DNA of 64,000 bases from Streptomyces sp. NBC_00440 (GTDB taxonomy: Bacteria > Actinomycetota > Actinomycetes > Streptomycetales > Streptomycetaceae): NCBI RefSeq assembly GCF_036014215.1, contig NZ_CP107921.1, forward strand, positions 4,843,501-4,907,500, written 5' to 3'. Shown here one piece after another: positions 29,209-38,248 of this stretch. The position numbers were made by a program, and so were the translations under genes. Positions within the stretch are counted from its first letter, which is position 1; each line of letters opens with the position of its first letter. The notes beneath the pieces are model-generated. The model had not been told where the DNA came from. It did not search any database and worked only from the letters and a program-made list of their open reading frames with translations.

Positions 29209-30072
29209 GTGCACCGCCGGCACAACGGGCTGAGGACAGCTGTCCTCCTCGGGGGGCTGTCAGCCCTCCTCATCGTCATCGGCAGCTTCTTCGGCCGTAC
29301 GGGCCTGATCGTCGCGCTCGTCGTCGCGCTCGGCACCAACGCGTACGCCTACTGGAACAGCGACAAGCTCGCCCTGCGCGCCATGCGGGCCCGGCCCGTC
29401 AGCGAATTCGAGGCCCCGGCGCTCTACCGCATCGTCCGCGAGCTCTCCACCGCGGCCCGCCAGCCCATGCCCCGGCTCTACATCTCGCCGACCCAGGCGC
29501 CCAACGCCTTCGCCACCGGGCGGAACCCGCGCAACGCCGCCGTCTGCTGCACCGAGGGCATCCTCCAGATCCTGGACGAACGCGAGCTGCGCGGGGTCCT
29601 GGGCCACGAACTCAGCCATGTCTACAACCGCGACATCCTGATCTCCTCGGTCGCCGGCGCCCTGGCCTCCGTCGTGATGTTCCTGGTGAACTTCGCCTGG
29701 CTCATCCCGGTCGGCCGCTCCGACGACGACGAGGGACCCGGCCTCATCGGTATGCTGTTGATCATGATCCTGGGCCCGCTGGCCGCATCCCTCATCCAAC
29801 TGGCCGTCAGCCGCTCACGCGAGTACGAGGCCGACGCGTCGGGTGCCCAGCTCACCGGCGACCCGCTCGCCCTCGCAGGCGCGCTGCGCAAGCTGGAGGC
29901 CGGTACGAAACAGTTGCCACTGCCCCCCGAGCCCCGGATCGAGACCGCGAGCCACATGATGATCGCGAACCCTTTCCGTCCCGGTCAGGGACTGTCCAAG
30001 ATGTTCTCCACACACCCGCCCATGGCGGAGCGCATCTCCCGACTCGAACAGATGGCAGGTCCCCGGACATGA
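29209..30072 (+). CDS. htpX: Membrane metalloprotease HtpX (M48B)
   Basis: 287 residues from GTG 29209, with GGAGG at 29197-29201; an upstream in-frame start at 29125 lies inside the palindromic promoter region and is unlikely. Two N-terminal helices, the zinc motif [11 protein letters not shown] (His133, Glu134, His137) and the third ligand region [13 protein letters not shown]. HtpX degrades misfolded membrane proteins. The gene overlaps the yccF-like gene by 4 bp, so the two are co-translated. Confidence 0.94.
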   Translation: MHRRHNGLRTAVLLGGLSALLIVIGSFFGRTGLIVALVVALGTNAYAYWNSDKLALRAMRARPVSEFEAPALYRIVRELSTAARQPMPRLYISPTQAPNAFATGRNPRNAAVCCTEGILQILDERELRGVLGHELSHVYNRDILISSVAGALASVVMFLVNFAWLIPVGRSDDDEGPGLIGMLLIMILGPLAASLIQLAVSRSREYEADASGAQLTGDPLALAGALRKLEAGTKQLPLPPEPRIETASHMMIANPFRPGQGLSKMFSTHPPMAERISRLEQMAGPRT

Positions 30073-30461
30073 AGACCATCCTCAACATCATCTGGCTCGT
30101 CCTGTGCGGCTTCTGGATGTTCCTCAGCTACCTTCTCGCGGGCGCGCTGCTCTGCATCACCATCATCGGCATTCCGTTCGGAATCGCCGCGTTCCGTATC
30201 GGTGTCTACGCGCTCTGGCCCTTCGGCTACATGGCGGTGGACCGCTCCGACGCCGGATCCCCGTCCTGCGTGGGCAACGTCCTGTGGCTGGTCCTCGCCG
30301 GCTGGTGGCTCGCACTCGGCCACATCTTCACCGGCGTCGCCCTGTGCATCACCATCATCGGCATCCCCCTGGGCATCGCGAACTTCAAGCTGATCCCCGT
30401 CTCGCTGATGCCGCTGGGCAAGGAGATCGTCCCCACGGACCAGCCCTTCGCCGCCCGCTGA
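30069..30461 (+). CDS. YccF-family (DUF307) inner membrane protein
   Basis: 130 residues with two copies of the DUF307 repeat: [36 protein letters not shown] and [35 protein letters not shown] (each given here only as landmark pieces: [40 protein letters not shown]). Function unknown in the family; often near stress genes. ATG overlaps the htpX stop (ATGA). Confidence 0.9.
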   Translation: MKTILNIIWLVLCGFWMFLSYLLAGALLCITIIGIPFGIAAFRIGVYALWPFGYMAVDRSDAGSPSCVGNVLWLVLAGWWLALGHIFTGVALCITIIGIPLGIANFKLIPVSLMPLGKEIVPTDQPFAAR

Positions 30462-30597
30462 ACCGGCCCGGACGGCGACTCCCACCACACCCGCATCACT
30501 GATCCCTGCCACCACGCCTCTGCGACCAGCGACGCAACCAAGCAGTGCCGCCTCAACGTCTCTGTTTAAGACACCGAACGTAAGGCAGGCTCTGCTC

Positions 30598-30870
30598 ATG
30601 GGAATCATCAGCTGGATCATCCTCGGACTGCTCGCAGGGGCCATCGCCAAGTTCCTGCTCCCCGGCCGTGACCCGGGAGGGCTCGTCGGCACCACCCTCA
30701 TAGGCATCGTGGGCGCCTTCGTCGGAGGATGGGGCGCCTCGCATTTCTTCAACCACCCGGTGGCGAAGCACTTCTACGACGGCGCGACCTGGATCTCCGC
30801 CATCGTGGGCGCGCTTGTCCTGCTGGTTCTCTACCGGCTGCTCTTCGGCAACTCCCGCTCACACCGCTGA
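30598..30870 (+). CDS. GlsB/YeaQ/YmgE-family stress membrane protein
   Basis: 90 residues, three hydrophobic segments, with the family pattern GIISWIILGLLAGAIAKF at the start, GRDPGGLVGTTLIGIVGAFVGGW in the middle and a hydrophobic C-terminal helix. Members are small stress-linked membrane proteins of uncertain function (transglycosylase-associated). It stands alone, 136 bp after yccF, and may have a stress-sigma promoter around GTTTAAGACACC at 30564, though I could not confirm one. Confidence 0.88.
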   Translation: MGIISWIILGLLAGAIAKFLLPGRDPGGLVGTTLIGIVGAFVGGWGASHFFNHPVAKHFYDGATWISAIVGALVLLVLYRLLFGNSRSHR

Positions 30871-30980
30871 CCGCGCAATCGCGCTGATCGCACACCCACC
30901 CGTATGTCCGGGCGGTGTCGGGCGGCCCGGGCCACCACCACTCGCCCGCGGCCGCCGCTGATCACCCGCGATCACCCTGA

Positions 30981-31703
30981 TCACCCGCGGCGGTCAGGGC
31001 CGCCGAGCCCCGTCTCCCGCAGCGTGATGTTCAACCGCCCGCCCCGCAGCCCCACCGCAGGATCAGCCGTCTCCGGAAGGACCTTCGGGACACCGTGGTA
31101 CGCGAACCGCGAAGGTCCTCCGAAGACAAACAGATCCCCGGACGCCAACCGCACATCCGTATAGGGCCGCCCCCGCCCCTCCGGGTTCCCGAAACGGAAG
31201 ACGCAGGTGTCGCCCAGGCTCAGTGACACCACAGGAGCTGCGCACCGCTCCTCCTTGTCCTGGTGCATGCCCATCCGCGCGTCACCGTCGTAGAAGTTCA
31301 CGAGCGCCGCATCCGGCGCGTACACGGCACCGGCGCCTCCGGCATCTCCCGCACCGCCCGCATCTCGGGCCCATCGAGCAGCTCCGGCGCCCCCGTACGC
31401 CTCGGTCACCGCGGACCGCCCCAACTCCGCCAGCCAGCCCGGGAATTCAGCCACCCGCGCACCGTTCACATCGTCGGCGGTACGCGCATACCGGTACGGC
31501 TGCCAGTGCCACCCGAGACACACCGTCCGTACGGACATCACGCCCCCGCCCGGCAGTTGCGTGTGCCGCAGTGGCACAGGACCCCGCGCCCACTCGCGGC
31601 ACGCGGCGACCAGCTCCTGCTGGCGTTCCACCGACAGCCACTCCGGAACATGCACCGCACCGGGCGCGACCTCCACCCGGTCCCGCGGGAACAGCCCGGT
31701 CAT
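30981..31703 (-). CDS. alkB: AlkB-type 2-oxoglutarate/Fe(II) dioxygenase (alkylated DNA repair)
   Basis: 240 residues from ATG 31703. The double-stranded beta-helix iron site is complete: His147 and Asp149 (GMHQDKEE), His203 (FAYHGV) and the 2-oxoglutarate Arg in RLNITLRE. It also has the nucleotide-lid Trp/Tyr region LGWHWQPYRYAR. AlkB oxidatively demethylates 1-methyladenine and 3-methylcytosine. A Gly/Ala-rich insert (about 118-135) is a local expansion. It lies 43 bp downstream of the ogt gene on the same strand, an alkylation-repair pair. Confidence 0.92.
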   Translation of the reverse strand: MTGLFPRDRVEVAPGAVHVPEWLSVERQQELVAACREWARGPVPLRHTQLPGGGVMSVRTVCLGWHWQPYRYARTADDVNGARVAEFPGWLAELGRSAVTEAYGGAGAARWARDAGGAGDAGGAGAVYAPDAALVNFYDGDARMGMHQDKEERCAAPVVSLSLGDTCVFRFGNPEGRGRPYTDVRLASGDLFVFGGPSRFAYHGVPKVLPETADPAVGLRGGRLNITLRETGLGGPDRRG

Positions 31704-31746
31704 ACGGCTGGACCCGCCCCGCGGCCCCGGCCGGCGCACCGCCCCG

Positions 31747-32274
31747 TCACGACGCGCGCGTCCCTTCGAGCCCCAGCAGCCACTGCTTGCGCTCCAGCCC
31801 GCCCGCGTACCCGCGCAGCGCTCCGTCGGCGCCGATCACCCGGTGGCACGGCCGTACGACCAGCAGGGGATTGCGCCCGATCGCGGTGCCCACGGCCCGC
31901 ACTCCGGCGCCCGAGAGCCCGATGCGCCCCGCGAGCTCCCCGTACGACACCGTGGTGCCGTAAGCGAGACCGTCCAGCGCGGCCCACACCCGCTGCTGGA
32001 AGTCGGTTCCACCACCCGCGTAGTCGATCTCGAACCGGGTCGACTCACCGGCGAAATAGGCCCGCAGCTGGTCGGTGATCCAGGTGAACGCAGCCGGATC
32101 CCGGCGCCACCCCGCGCCGGCGGCGTCCTGGGCGGACACACCGCCCTTCTGGCCCGGCACCGACAGCGAGACCAGCGCCACACCGCCCCGCGCGTCCGCC
32201 GATTCCTCGCCCACCAGCAGCAGCTCACCGAGCGGACTGCCAGCCGTTGTCCAGACCGTCGCGCAGACCGTCAT
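31747..32274 (-). CDS. ogt: Methylated-DNA-[protein]-cysteine S-methyltransferase
   Basis: 175 residues with the suicide-Cys motif RPCHRVIGADGALRGYAGG (Cys143) and the DNA-binding helix region YGELAGRIGLSGAGVRAVG. The enzyme moves the O6-methyl group of guanine to its own Cys. AAGGGAG about seven bases upstream of ATG 32274 sets the start. First gene of a two-gene unit with alkB. A palindrome at 32377-32400 lies upstream and could be its operator. Confidence 0.94.
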   Translation of the reverse strand: MTVCATVWTTAGSPLGELLLVGEESADARGGVALVSLSVPGQKGGVSAQDAAGAGWRRDPAAFTWITDQLRAYFAGESTRFEIDYAGGGTDFQQRVWAALDGLAYGTTVSYGELAGRIGLSGAGVRAVGTAIGRNPLLVVRPCHRVIGADGALRGYAGGLERKQWLLGLEGTRAS

Positions 32275-32376
32275 CGGTCGCTCCCTTCCTCGCAGCGTTC
32301 CGACGGCTGTTCCACCGGGACACCTACGAGTCTGCGATACCCGGACCATCCGGACCGGCGGATTTCGGACGTCACA

Positions 32377-32400
32377 TGTCACGCCATATATCGCGCCACA
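32377..32400. promoter_or_regulatory. Imperfect palindrome upstream of ogt-alkB
   Basis: Pattern TGTnnCGCnATATATnGCGnnACA, 18 of 24 positions symmetric around an ATATAT core, 103 bp upstream of the ogt start. It is an A+T-rich island in G+C-rich DNA. The 295-bp gap (32275-32569) holds nothing else I recognise. Confidence 0.35.
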
Positions 32401-32569
32401 TTCCATACCGATGCCACGCCGCGCTGCCTGTCGCGCCTCGTGGCCCGACGGCGAGGGCACAACGCGGGCCGCCGTCGAAGCGGCCCCGGCGATGTGCCCC
32501 CGTCGTGCCCGTGAAGTCTGCGAAGTCTGCCTGCCGGCGTCCGGCGTCCGTGCAGGTCGGGCCAGCTGC

Positions 32570-33058
32570 TTAGCGGTAGTTCACAAACTGCAGCGCGAAG
32601 TCGAAGTCCTTGCCCTTCACCAGCGCCTGCACGGCCTGCAGATCGTCCCGGCTCTTGGAGCTGACCCGCAGTTCCTCGCCCTGGACCTGCGCCTTGACGC
32701 CCTTGGGGCCCTCGTCGCGGATGACCTTCGCGACCTTCTTGGCGTTGTCCTGCGAGATGCCCTCCTCGATGGAGGCGAAGATCTTGTACTCCTTGCCGGA
32801 CAGCTGCGGCTCGCCCGCGTCCAGCGCCTTGAGCGAGATCCCGCGCTTGATCAGCTTGGTCTGGAAGACGTCGAGGATCGCGGTGACCCGCTCCTCGGTG
32901 TTCGCCTGCATCAGGATCTTCTCGCCCGACCAGTCGATGGAGGCGCCGACGTTCTTGAAGTCGTAACGCTGCGAGATCTCCTTGGCGGCCTGGTTGAGGG
33001 CGTTGTCGACCTCTTGCCGCTCGACCTTCGAGACGATGTCGAAACTGGAGTCGGCCAT
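32570..33058 (-). CDS. YajQ-family nucleotide-binding protein
   Basis: 162 residues, full length for the family. Start [20 protein letters not shown] and end [10 protein letters not shown] are near-universal. YajQ proteins bind cyclic di-GMP or other nucleotides in some bacteria and may influence translation or phage growth; in Streptomyces the ligand is not certain. AAGGAG lies nine bases upstream of ATG 33058. Confidence 0.93.
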   Translation of the reverse strand: MADSSFDIVSKVERQEVDNALNQAAKEISQRYDFKNVGASIDWSGEKILMQANTEERVTAILDVFQTKLIKRGISLKALDAGEPQLSGKEYKIFASIEEGISQDNAKKVAKVIRDEGPKGVKAQVQGEELRVSSKSRDDLQAVQALVKGKDFDFALQFVNYR

Positions 33059-33258
33059 GTCCTGTGGCTCCTTGTATCGGGTGTGGTGTGGGGTACGACC
33101 GGTGTCCCGGCCTGTTGCGCGCAAGCCTAAGGGCTGCGCCACGGCCGCCCCCGCCCGTCCCTGATCAATCGGGTGGCGAAGCACCCCTTGTCATCAGGTA
33201 TCGTTTACGTCGTTGCCACGGACTCCCGCAGCACGCGGATCCGCAGCGACAAAACCCC

Positions 33259-33340
<82 letters not shown>

Positions 33341-33348
33341 CTGGAATC

Positions 33349-33379
33349 AGCCTCTGACCAGCATTTCTGGTCAGAGGCT
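33349..33379 (+). terminator. Intrinsic terminator after tRNA-Tyr
   Basis: A 13-bp perfect stem AGCCTCTGACCAG/CTGGTCAGAGGCT with a 5-base loop, 8 bp after the tRNA, followed by a T-rich stretch. Confidence 0.85.
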
Positions 33380-33446
33380 TTCTGGTTTCCCGGCCCTGTG
33401 CGACCGGTCTTCTGTCCGATGGCTGCCGCTGCCGCTGCCGCTCCGG

Positions 33447-33992
33447 CTATGGCCGCGAGCCGGGGTCCGCGAGCCGGAAGGCCAGCTCCATCTCCCACTT
33501 GGACATGTCCGGCTCCTCCCGTGGATCCGTCTTGTAGATCTCCAGCCGGCAGCCCCACTCCTCGACGACGTCGGCCTTCTCCATGTCCCACTCCATGCCA
33601 CGGGCCGCCGCGTACTCCAGCAGGCCCGCGGTGACCCCCAACAGCTCGTCAGGGTGCCCGATGTGGGTGACCGTCAGATACCGGCCCGCCGGCAGAGTGC
33701 CGGTGAAGACCTCACCCGCGTTGGCGTCGGCCTCGTTGACATCGGCGTCGAACGCGGCCCCCAGCGGCTCAGCCACCGGCACACCCGCCTCGACCTCCAT
33801 GCCGCGTTCGATGTCGATGACGTCGTACCGGAAGAAGGGCGGCCCAGCCGGTTCGATCCCGCGTTCGGCGAGCCGGCCGAACACCTCCGCCAGCCGGTCG
33901 GCGATCACCGGGAACGTGTCCATGGTGACGGTCTCCCGGATCGCCGCGTACGGCTGCGCCGCCCGCTCGACGGCCACTGGTGGGTTCTGCAT
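33447..33992 (-). CDS. GyrI-like small-molecule-binding domain protein
   Basis: 181 residues, one domain of the GyrI/Rob effector-binding fold: AAIRETVTMDTFPVIADRLAEVFGRLAERG, RYDVIDIERGMEVEAGVPV, then GRYLTVTHIGHPDELLG and WGCRLEIYKTDPREEPDMS. No DNA-binding domain is attached, so it may be a stand-alone ligand sensor or hydrolase-like protein as seen in other GyrI-like proteins. Its ATG overlaps the stop of the SDR gene by one base. Confidence 0.8.
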   Translation of the reverse strand: MQNPPVAVERAAQPYAAIRETVTMDTFPVIADRLAEVFGRLAERGIEPAGPPFFRYDVIDIERGMEVEAGVPVAEPLGAAFDADVNEADANAGEVFTGTLPAGRYLTVTHIGHPDELLGVTAGLLEYAAARGMEWDMEKADVVEEWGCRLEIYKTDPREEPDMSKWEMELAFRLADPGSRP

Positions 33993-34648
33993 CAGTTGCC
34001 CGCCACGTCCTTCACGGCGACCGACACCGGCACCGATCCGCCGATCAGCTCCAGGGTCAGACCCGCGGTCGCCGGGGTCTCGACCAGCTCGGCGAGCACC
34101 GCCGCCACGTCGTCGCGCGGGATCTGGCCCCGGCCGGTCCGGGCCTCCAGGCGCACGTGTCCGGTGCCCGCGTCGTCGGTCAGCGCGCCCGGGCGCAGCA
34201 CCGTCCAGTCCAGGGTGCGCCGGGCCCGTACGGCGTCGTCCGCCGCACCCTTGGCCCGCAGATAGGCGTCGAAGACCTCGTCGCCCCGGTGGGTGCTGTC
34301 GGCGCCCATGGACGAGACGATGAGATAGCGGCGTACACCTGCCTGCTCGGCGGCGTCCGCGAGTTTGACCGCCGCGTCGCGGTCCACGCTGTCCTTGCGT
34401 TCGACGGTGCTGCCGGGGCCCGCACCTGCCGCGAAGACCACTGCGTCGGCGCCCGAAAGGGCCTGGGCCACCTGGTCCACGGTGGCCGACTCCAGGTCGA
34501 GGACGACCGGTTCGGCGCCTGCGGATCTCAGGTCGTCGGCCTGTCCTGCGGCGCGGATGATGCCCGCGACCTCGTCGCCGCGCGCGGCGAGCAGCCGCTC
34601 CAGCCGCAGCGCGATCTGACCGTGTCCACCTGCGATGACAATGCGCAT
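33992..34648 (-). CDS. Atypical SDR NAD(P)H-binding protein
   Basis: 218 residues. N-terminal Rossmann motif MRIVIAGGHGQIALRLERLL (GGxGxI), with VVLDLESATVDQVAQALSGADAVVFAAGAG, RYLIVSSMGAD and WTVLRPGALTDDAGTG, the pattern of the SDR_a5-like family. It is probably co-transcribed with the GyrI-like gene just downstream. No Shine-Dalgarno is visible; TACCGT seven bases before the ATG would make a leaderless message. Confidence 0.85.
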   Translation of the reverse strand: MRIVIAGGHGQIALRLERLLAARGDEVAGIIRAAGQADDLRSAGAEPVVLDLESATVDQVAQALSGADAVVFAAGAGPGSTVERKDSVDRDAAVKLADAAEQAGVRRYLIVSSMGADSTHRGDEVFDAYLRAKGAADDAVRARRTLDWTVLRPGALTDDAGTGHVRLEARTGRGQIPRDDVAAVLAELVETPATAGLTLELIGGSVPVSVAVKDVAGN

Positions 34649-34997
34649 GTTTCTGACGGTACGCTCCGGCGGCCCCGCGCGCTCAGGAATGCCCGTTGCT
34701 GAAGGTGTTCGTGTGACTCGGTCCTGTAGTTGCCCGCTGAGCGTCCCGGGTGCCGGGGCCGCGATGAAGAAGCGCGATGAAGGTGCCCGATCAAGGCGCC
34801 CGATGAAGAAGATGAAGAAAGCGGCTGGAGAACGCCGGATGTGCGGCCCGGCACGGGAAGGGCTCCAGCAGCCCCGCGAGGCGCCGGCCAGGATGGCGTA
34901 CGGCAGCAACCGGCCCCGCCTTCCGCCTGCTTGACAGCCGGACAGCCGGACAGCCGGACAGCCAGCCGGACGACCGGAGGGCGGCCCGTGGTCACTG
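34649..34997. other. 349-bp gap, with an 8-bp tandem repeat
   Basis: Between the SDR start and the MFS stop (both minus strand). The main feature is GACAGCCG at 34933, 34941 and 34949, with a partial fourth copy to 34963. Nearer the SDR gene, GATGAAGAAG-like purine-rich repeats occur around 34760-34820. No gene-like frame. Confidence 0.6.
34933..34963. repeat. 8-bp tandem repeat GACAGCCG, 3.9 copies
   Basis: Perfect copies at 34933-34940, 34941-34948 and 34949-34956 with seven bases of a fourth. It is 35 bp beyond the MFS stop. Confidence 0.9.
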
Positions 34998-36419
34998 TCA
35001 CTCACCGTCCCTGTGCGCCCCGGCCGGCACGCACAGCCACGCGAGAGCCGCTGCGGTCAGGTAGGCGAGGGCCCCGATGGCCATGCTGCCGCGCAGCCCG
35101 GCCCCGTAGCCGGTACTGGTGGCCAGCAGGCTGCCTCCGAGTGCCACCCCCGTGGCGCTGCCGATCTGGCGGGTGGTGTTGAACAAGGCGGAGGCGGCCC
35201 CCGCGTACGCCGGGGGCGCCGCACCCATCACCGTGGTGGTCGAACCGGTGAGCGCGAAGGACGTACCGAATCCGGTAGCCATCATCGGGGCCACCAGCAG
35301 CGGGTAAGCGGGATCCGAGCCCGCCGCGGCCCAGCCGGCCAGCCCGATGGCGCCCAGGAGCATGCCGCAGACCACCAGAGGGCGGTCACCGGTGCGGCGG
35401 CTCAGCCGCCCGGACAGGACGGAGGCGAACATCGTCATCGCCACCGCCGGGAACAACGCCAACCCGGTTTCAAGGGCGGTGAAGCCGCGCTGGTGCTGGA
35501 AGTCGAGGCTGGCGGTGAACACCATGCCGTAGAAAGCGAAGTTGAACAGCAGGCCGATGGCGGCCCCGCCGCTCATCGCGGGTGAACGCAGCAGCCACAG
35601 GGGAAGGACGGGGGACCGGGCGAGCCGCTCTCGGATCACGAACGCTGCGACCGCCGTTACGGCCAGGCCCAGGCCGGCGAGGACAGCAGGATCGGACCAG
35701 CCACGCCGTCCGGCCTCGTTCAGCCCGGCGATCAGCAGGGCCACCGCCGCCACCACGGCGCACTGGGCAGGCCAGTCCAGGGGGCGGCCGGGGTGCCGCG
35801 GCGAGGGTGCGACGTGACGCAGCGTCAGCAGCAGGCAGGCCGCTCCGACGGGCAGATTGATGAGGAAGACCCACCGCCAGCCCACCGTGGACACCAGCAG
35901 CCCGCCCAGCAGCGGCCCGGCGGAGGCGGCGACGCCCGCCATCGCCCCCCACAGCCCGAAGGCACGTGAGCGTGCCGCCTGCACCTGGTAGGACTCCTGG
36001 AGCAGAGCGAGGGAGCCGGGGACGATCAGCGCCGCGCCGAGTCCTTCCGCGAGGCGCGCCACGACGAGGAAGGAGTCACTCGGCGCGAAGGCGCACGCGG
36101 CAGAGGACGCCGTGAACACCACCACGCCCGAACAGAAGATGCGGCGGTTGCCCAGCCGGTCGCCCAGTGCGCCACCGGTCATCAGGAACCCGGCGAAGAC
36201 CAGGGTGTACCCGTCCGTGATCCACTGGATGCCGGTCAGTGAGGCCGACAGGTCCCGGCCCACCACGGGCACAGCGACGTTGATGATGGTGACGTCCAGG
36301 ATGACCATGAAGTAGCCCGCACACACGGCCAGCAGCGGTGCCACAGAGCGCCCTGGGGCCGTCGGGCCCGGTCGGGGGCGCCCGGGTCCGTCACCACCGA
36401 TCGACTGGGCGAAGGGCAC
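34998..36419 (-). CDS. DHA2-type MFS drug/metabolite exporter
   Basis: 473 residues with about 14 hydrophobic segments. MFS motif A region GGALGDRLGNRRIF after helix 2, the antiporter motif region GLWGAMAGVAASAGPLLGG in helix 5 and DVTIINVAVPVVGRDL in helix 1 mark the DHA2 (14-TMS) exporters. GTG 36419 has GGAG eight bases upstream. Substrate is unknown. It lies 157 bp downstream of the amidohydrolase on the same strand and may be co-transcribed. Confidence 0.88.
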   Translation of the reverse strand: MPFAQSIGGDGPGRPRPGPTAPGRSVAPLLAVCAGYFMVILDVTIINVAVPVVGRDLSASLTGIQWITDGYTLVFAGFLMTGGALGDRLGNRRIFCSGVVVFTASSAACAFAPSDSFLVVARLAEGLGAALIVPGSLALLQESYQVQAARSRAFGLWGAMAGVAASAGPLLGGLLVSTVGWRWVFLINLPVGAACLLLTLRHVAPSPRHPGRPLDWPAQCAVVAAVALLIAGLNEAGRRGWSDPAVLAGLGLAVTAVAAFVIRERLARSPVLPLWLLRSPAMSGGAAIGLLFNFAFYGMVFTASLDFQHQRGFTALETGLALFPAVAMTMFASVLSGRLSRRTGDRPLVVCGMLLGAIGLAGWAAAGSDPAYPLLVAPMMATGFGTSFALTGSTTTVMGAAPPAYAGAASALFNTTRQIGSATGVALGGSLLATSTGYGAGLRGSMAIGALAYLTAAALAWLCVPAGAHRDGE

Positions 36420-36576
36420 GTCACCGGCTCCGTTCTGTCGGCGCGATCACTGCGCGGTCCCGTTGTTCTTCGCCGGACCCGGCAGCCCTGCCGCCGGCGG
36501 GGGTGGGCGCGCGGAGCTGACGCGATGGCCTCCGGGGCGCTCCGGGGCCACCGGCCCGGGGCGGTGCCGCCAACCC

Positions 36577-37836
36577 TCAGGGCCCGGCGCCGGCCCGTCC
36601 CTGCCGCGGCAGTTCGAGTGCGCTGGGGGCGGTCGAGTCGCAGTACTCGCGAACCGCGTTGGTCCGTGCGACGACCCGTCCGCGGTGGATCACGATCCTG
36701 CTGTACGCGAGGGAGAGCACCGCGGAGAGCTGCTCCCCGCGTACGGCGAGCAGCTCGGCGGGGAAGCCCGCCTCCACCCGTACCTCGGGGAGCCCCATGG
36801 CCTCGCGCGGCGCCGAACTGACCGCGCTGTACGCGGCGTCGGGCCGCAGGCCGCTCTGCGACGCGAGCAGGTACGCGGCCTCCAGGGGGTCGCCGCGGCC
36901 GACCGGGTTGGCCAGGTCGCGCAGTGCGCCGCTGCCCGCGGCGACGCGTACGCCGGCTGTGCGGAGCAGTCGTACGGGCGCGGTCCCGCGGCTCTCCACC
37001 CCGCCGCAACCGCCCTGGGGCTGGCAGATCACGGTGACGCCCGCGGCGGCGAGCCGCCCGGCGGCGCGGACCGCCGTGTCGTGCGGGAGCCGGGAGAGTC
37101 CGCCGCAGGGGCCGATGGCGACGCCGGGGCGCAGCCCGCCGGACATGGCGGCGAGCCGGGCGAGCCGGGCGGGGTCGTCACCCTCGGTGTGCAGATCGAC
37201 GGCGCAGCCGTGTTCTGCGGCGACTTCGAGGACGGCCTGGGTGTATCCGGTCGGATCGGGGTCGAGGTCGGGGCAGCCGCCGACGACGGTGGCGCCCATC
37301 TTCACGGCGTCGCGCAGCATGGCGAGGCCATCGGCGCCGGCGACGCCGGTGAGCAGCCGGGGCACGGCGACGGTGGTGAGGTCGGTGAGTCCGCGCAGCG
37401 ACCGCCGGGCCTGGAGTACGGCCTCCATGGCGCCGAGGCCCTGGACGTCGCCGATGCGGATGTGCGAGCGCAGGGCGGTGGCACCGTGTCCGAGCTGGAG
37501 GAGGGCGGCTTCGGTGGCGCGGCGCTGGATGTCGGGGACGGAGCCGGTGGTGGCGGGGCCCGGTCCCGGTCCGGCACCGGCGGTCAGCGCGGTGTCGCTG
37601 TGGGCGTGGGGTTCGGCGGGCGCGGGGAGCAGCAGATAGCCGTCGAGTTCGATACGGGAGACGGAGGCGCGGGCGCCGGGGGCGGTGAGGCTGCCTGCGG
37701 TGCCGACGGCTTCGATGAGCCCGTCGCTGATGCTGACGTCCACGGTGCGGCCGTCGGCCAGGCGGGCCCCGCGGAGGAGGAGCGCGGTGGTGTCTGCGGT
37801 GGCTCCTTCGGGAGGCCGCGGCTGGCTGTCGGGCAT
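36577..37836 (-). CDS. Cytosine-deaminase-like amidohydrolase with degenerate metal site
   Basis: 419 residues from ATG 37836, AGGAG four bases upstream; in-frame ATGs at 37863 and 37878 give longer forms. The fold resembles cytosine deaminase/TRZ: GYLLLPAPAEPHAHSD with His77 and His79, and VDLHTEGDD with His216. But the next metal His is Pro243 (IGPCGG where deaminases have a SH-type motif) and the catalytic Asp is Gly303 (AGSGALRD where they have GSDNxRD). Thus it may be non-catalytic or use another chemistry. Neighbour to an MFS exporter. Confidence 0.78.
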   Translation of the reverse strand: MPDSQPRPPEGATADTTALLLRGARLADGRTVDVSISDGLIEAVGTAGSLTAPGARASVSRIELDGYLLLPAPAEPHAHSDTALTAGAGPGPGPATTGSVPDIQRRATEAALLQLGHGATALRSHIRIGDVQGLGAMEAVLQARRSLRGLTDLTTVAVPRLLTGVAGADGLAMLRDAVKMGATVVGGCPDLDPDPTGYTQAVLEVAAEHGCAVDLHTEGDDPARLARLAAMSGGLRPGVAIGPCGGLSRLPHDTAVRAAGRLAAAGVTVICQPQGGCGGVESRGTAPVRLLRTAGVRVAAGSGALRDLANPVGRGDPLEAAYLLASQSGLRPDAAYSAVSSAPREAMGLPEVRVEAGFPAELLAVRGEQLSAVLSLAYSRIVIHRGRVVARTNAVREYCDSTAPSALELPRQGRAGAGP

Positions 37837-38052
37837 CGCGCTCCTGGGTGCTGGGCCGGGCATGACGTACGAGGTCACACAGCGTGAAGCGAGCCTATGG
37901 GGAAAGCCGGTCCTGCTTCGAGGAGGGGCGGATTAGTCGTACCGGGAGTGACTCCTGTGGCCGATGGGTCCCGTGGGCCGAACGGCGGCAGGAGAGGCTG
38001 GTGGGAGCCGAGCGGGAGGCGGGACGACGCGGCGGAGAAGGGGGTGCGGAGA

Positions 38053-38078
38053 GGGGGGCCGGGAGGGGCGGGGAGGGG
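38053..38078 (+). other. Potential G-quadruplex upstream of tRNA-Thr promoter
   Basis: Five runs of three or more G (GGGGGG, GGG, GGGG, GGGG, GGGG) with loops of one or two bases, 13 bp upstream of the -35 box at 38092. The wider 38010-38080 stretch is nearly all purine. Confidence 0.7.
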
Positions 38079-38091
38079 CGTTCATAAGGAT

Positions 38092-38120
38092 TTGGGTGAC
38101 GGCGAAGGACCGTGTAATGT
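38092..38120 (+). promoter_or_regulatory. Promoter for tRNA-Thr/tRNA-Met/rpmG
   Basis: TTGGGT (38092-38097), 17-base spacer, TAATGT (38115-38120). The start would be about 38127, five bases before the mature tRNA-Thr. The match to the vegetative sigma consensus is good. Confidence 0.65.
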
Positions 38121-38131
38121 CTTCATCGCTC

Positions 38132-38204
38132 GCCCCAATAGCTCAGTCGGTAGAGCGTCTCCATGGTAAGGAGAAGGTCTACGGTTCGATTCCGTATTGG
38201 GGCT
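38132..38204 (+). tRNA. tRNA-Thr (anticodon GGT)
   Basis: 73 nt. Acceptor GCCCCAA/TTGGGGC, anticodon loop ATGGTAA between TCTCC and GGAGA stems, T loop TTCGATT. No encoded CCA. First of a tRNA-Thr, tRNA-Met, rpmG string. Confidence 0.97.
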
Positions 38205-38216
38205 CTGGTGCGGGAG

Positions 38217-38236
38217 CCCTCACCTTCGGGTGAGGG
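38217..38236 (+). terminator. Hairpin between tRNA-Thr and tRNA-Met
   Basis: CCCTCACC-TTCG-GGTGAGGG, eight-base perfect stem with an extra-stable UUCG tetraloop. It may be a processing landmark rather than a full terminator. Confidence 0.55.
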
Positions 38237-38248
38237 ATTCCGTAGCAA

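Noticed and set aside
30560..30598. SigB-type promoter before the GlsB-like gene
   Set aside because: GTTT-like -35 without a matching GGGTAT-type -10 at the right distance.
33181..33258. Promoter of tRNA-Tyr
   Set aside because: TTGTCA at 33188-33193 is a fair -35, but no TAnnnT occurs 16-19 bases downstream.
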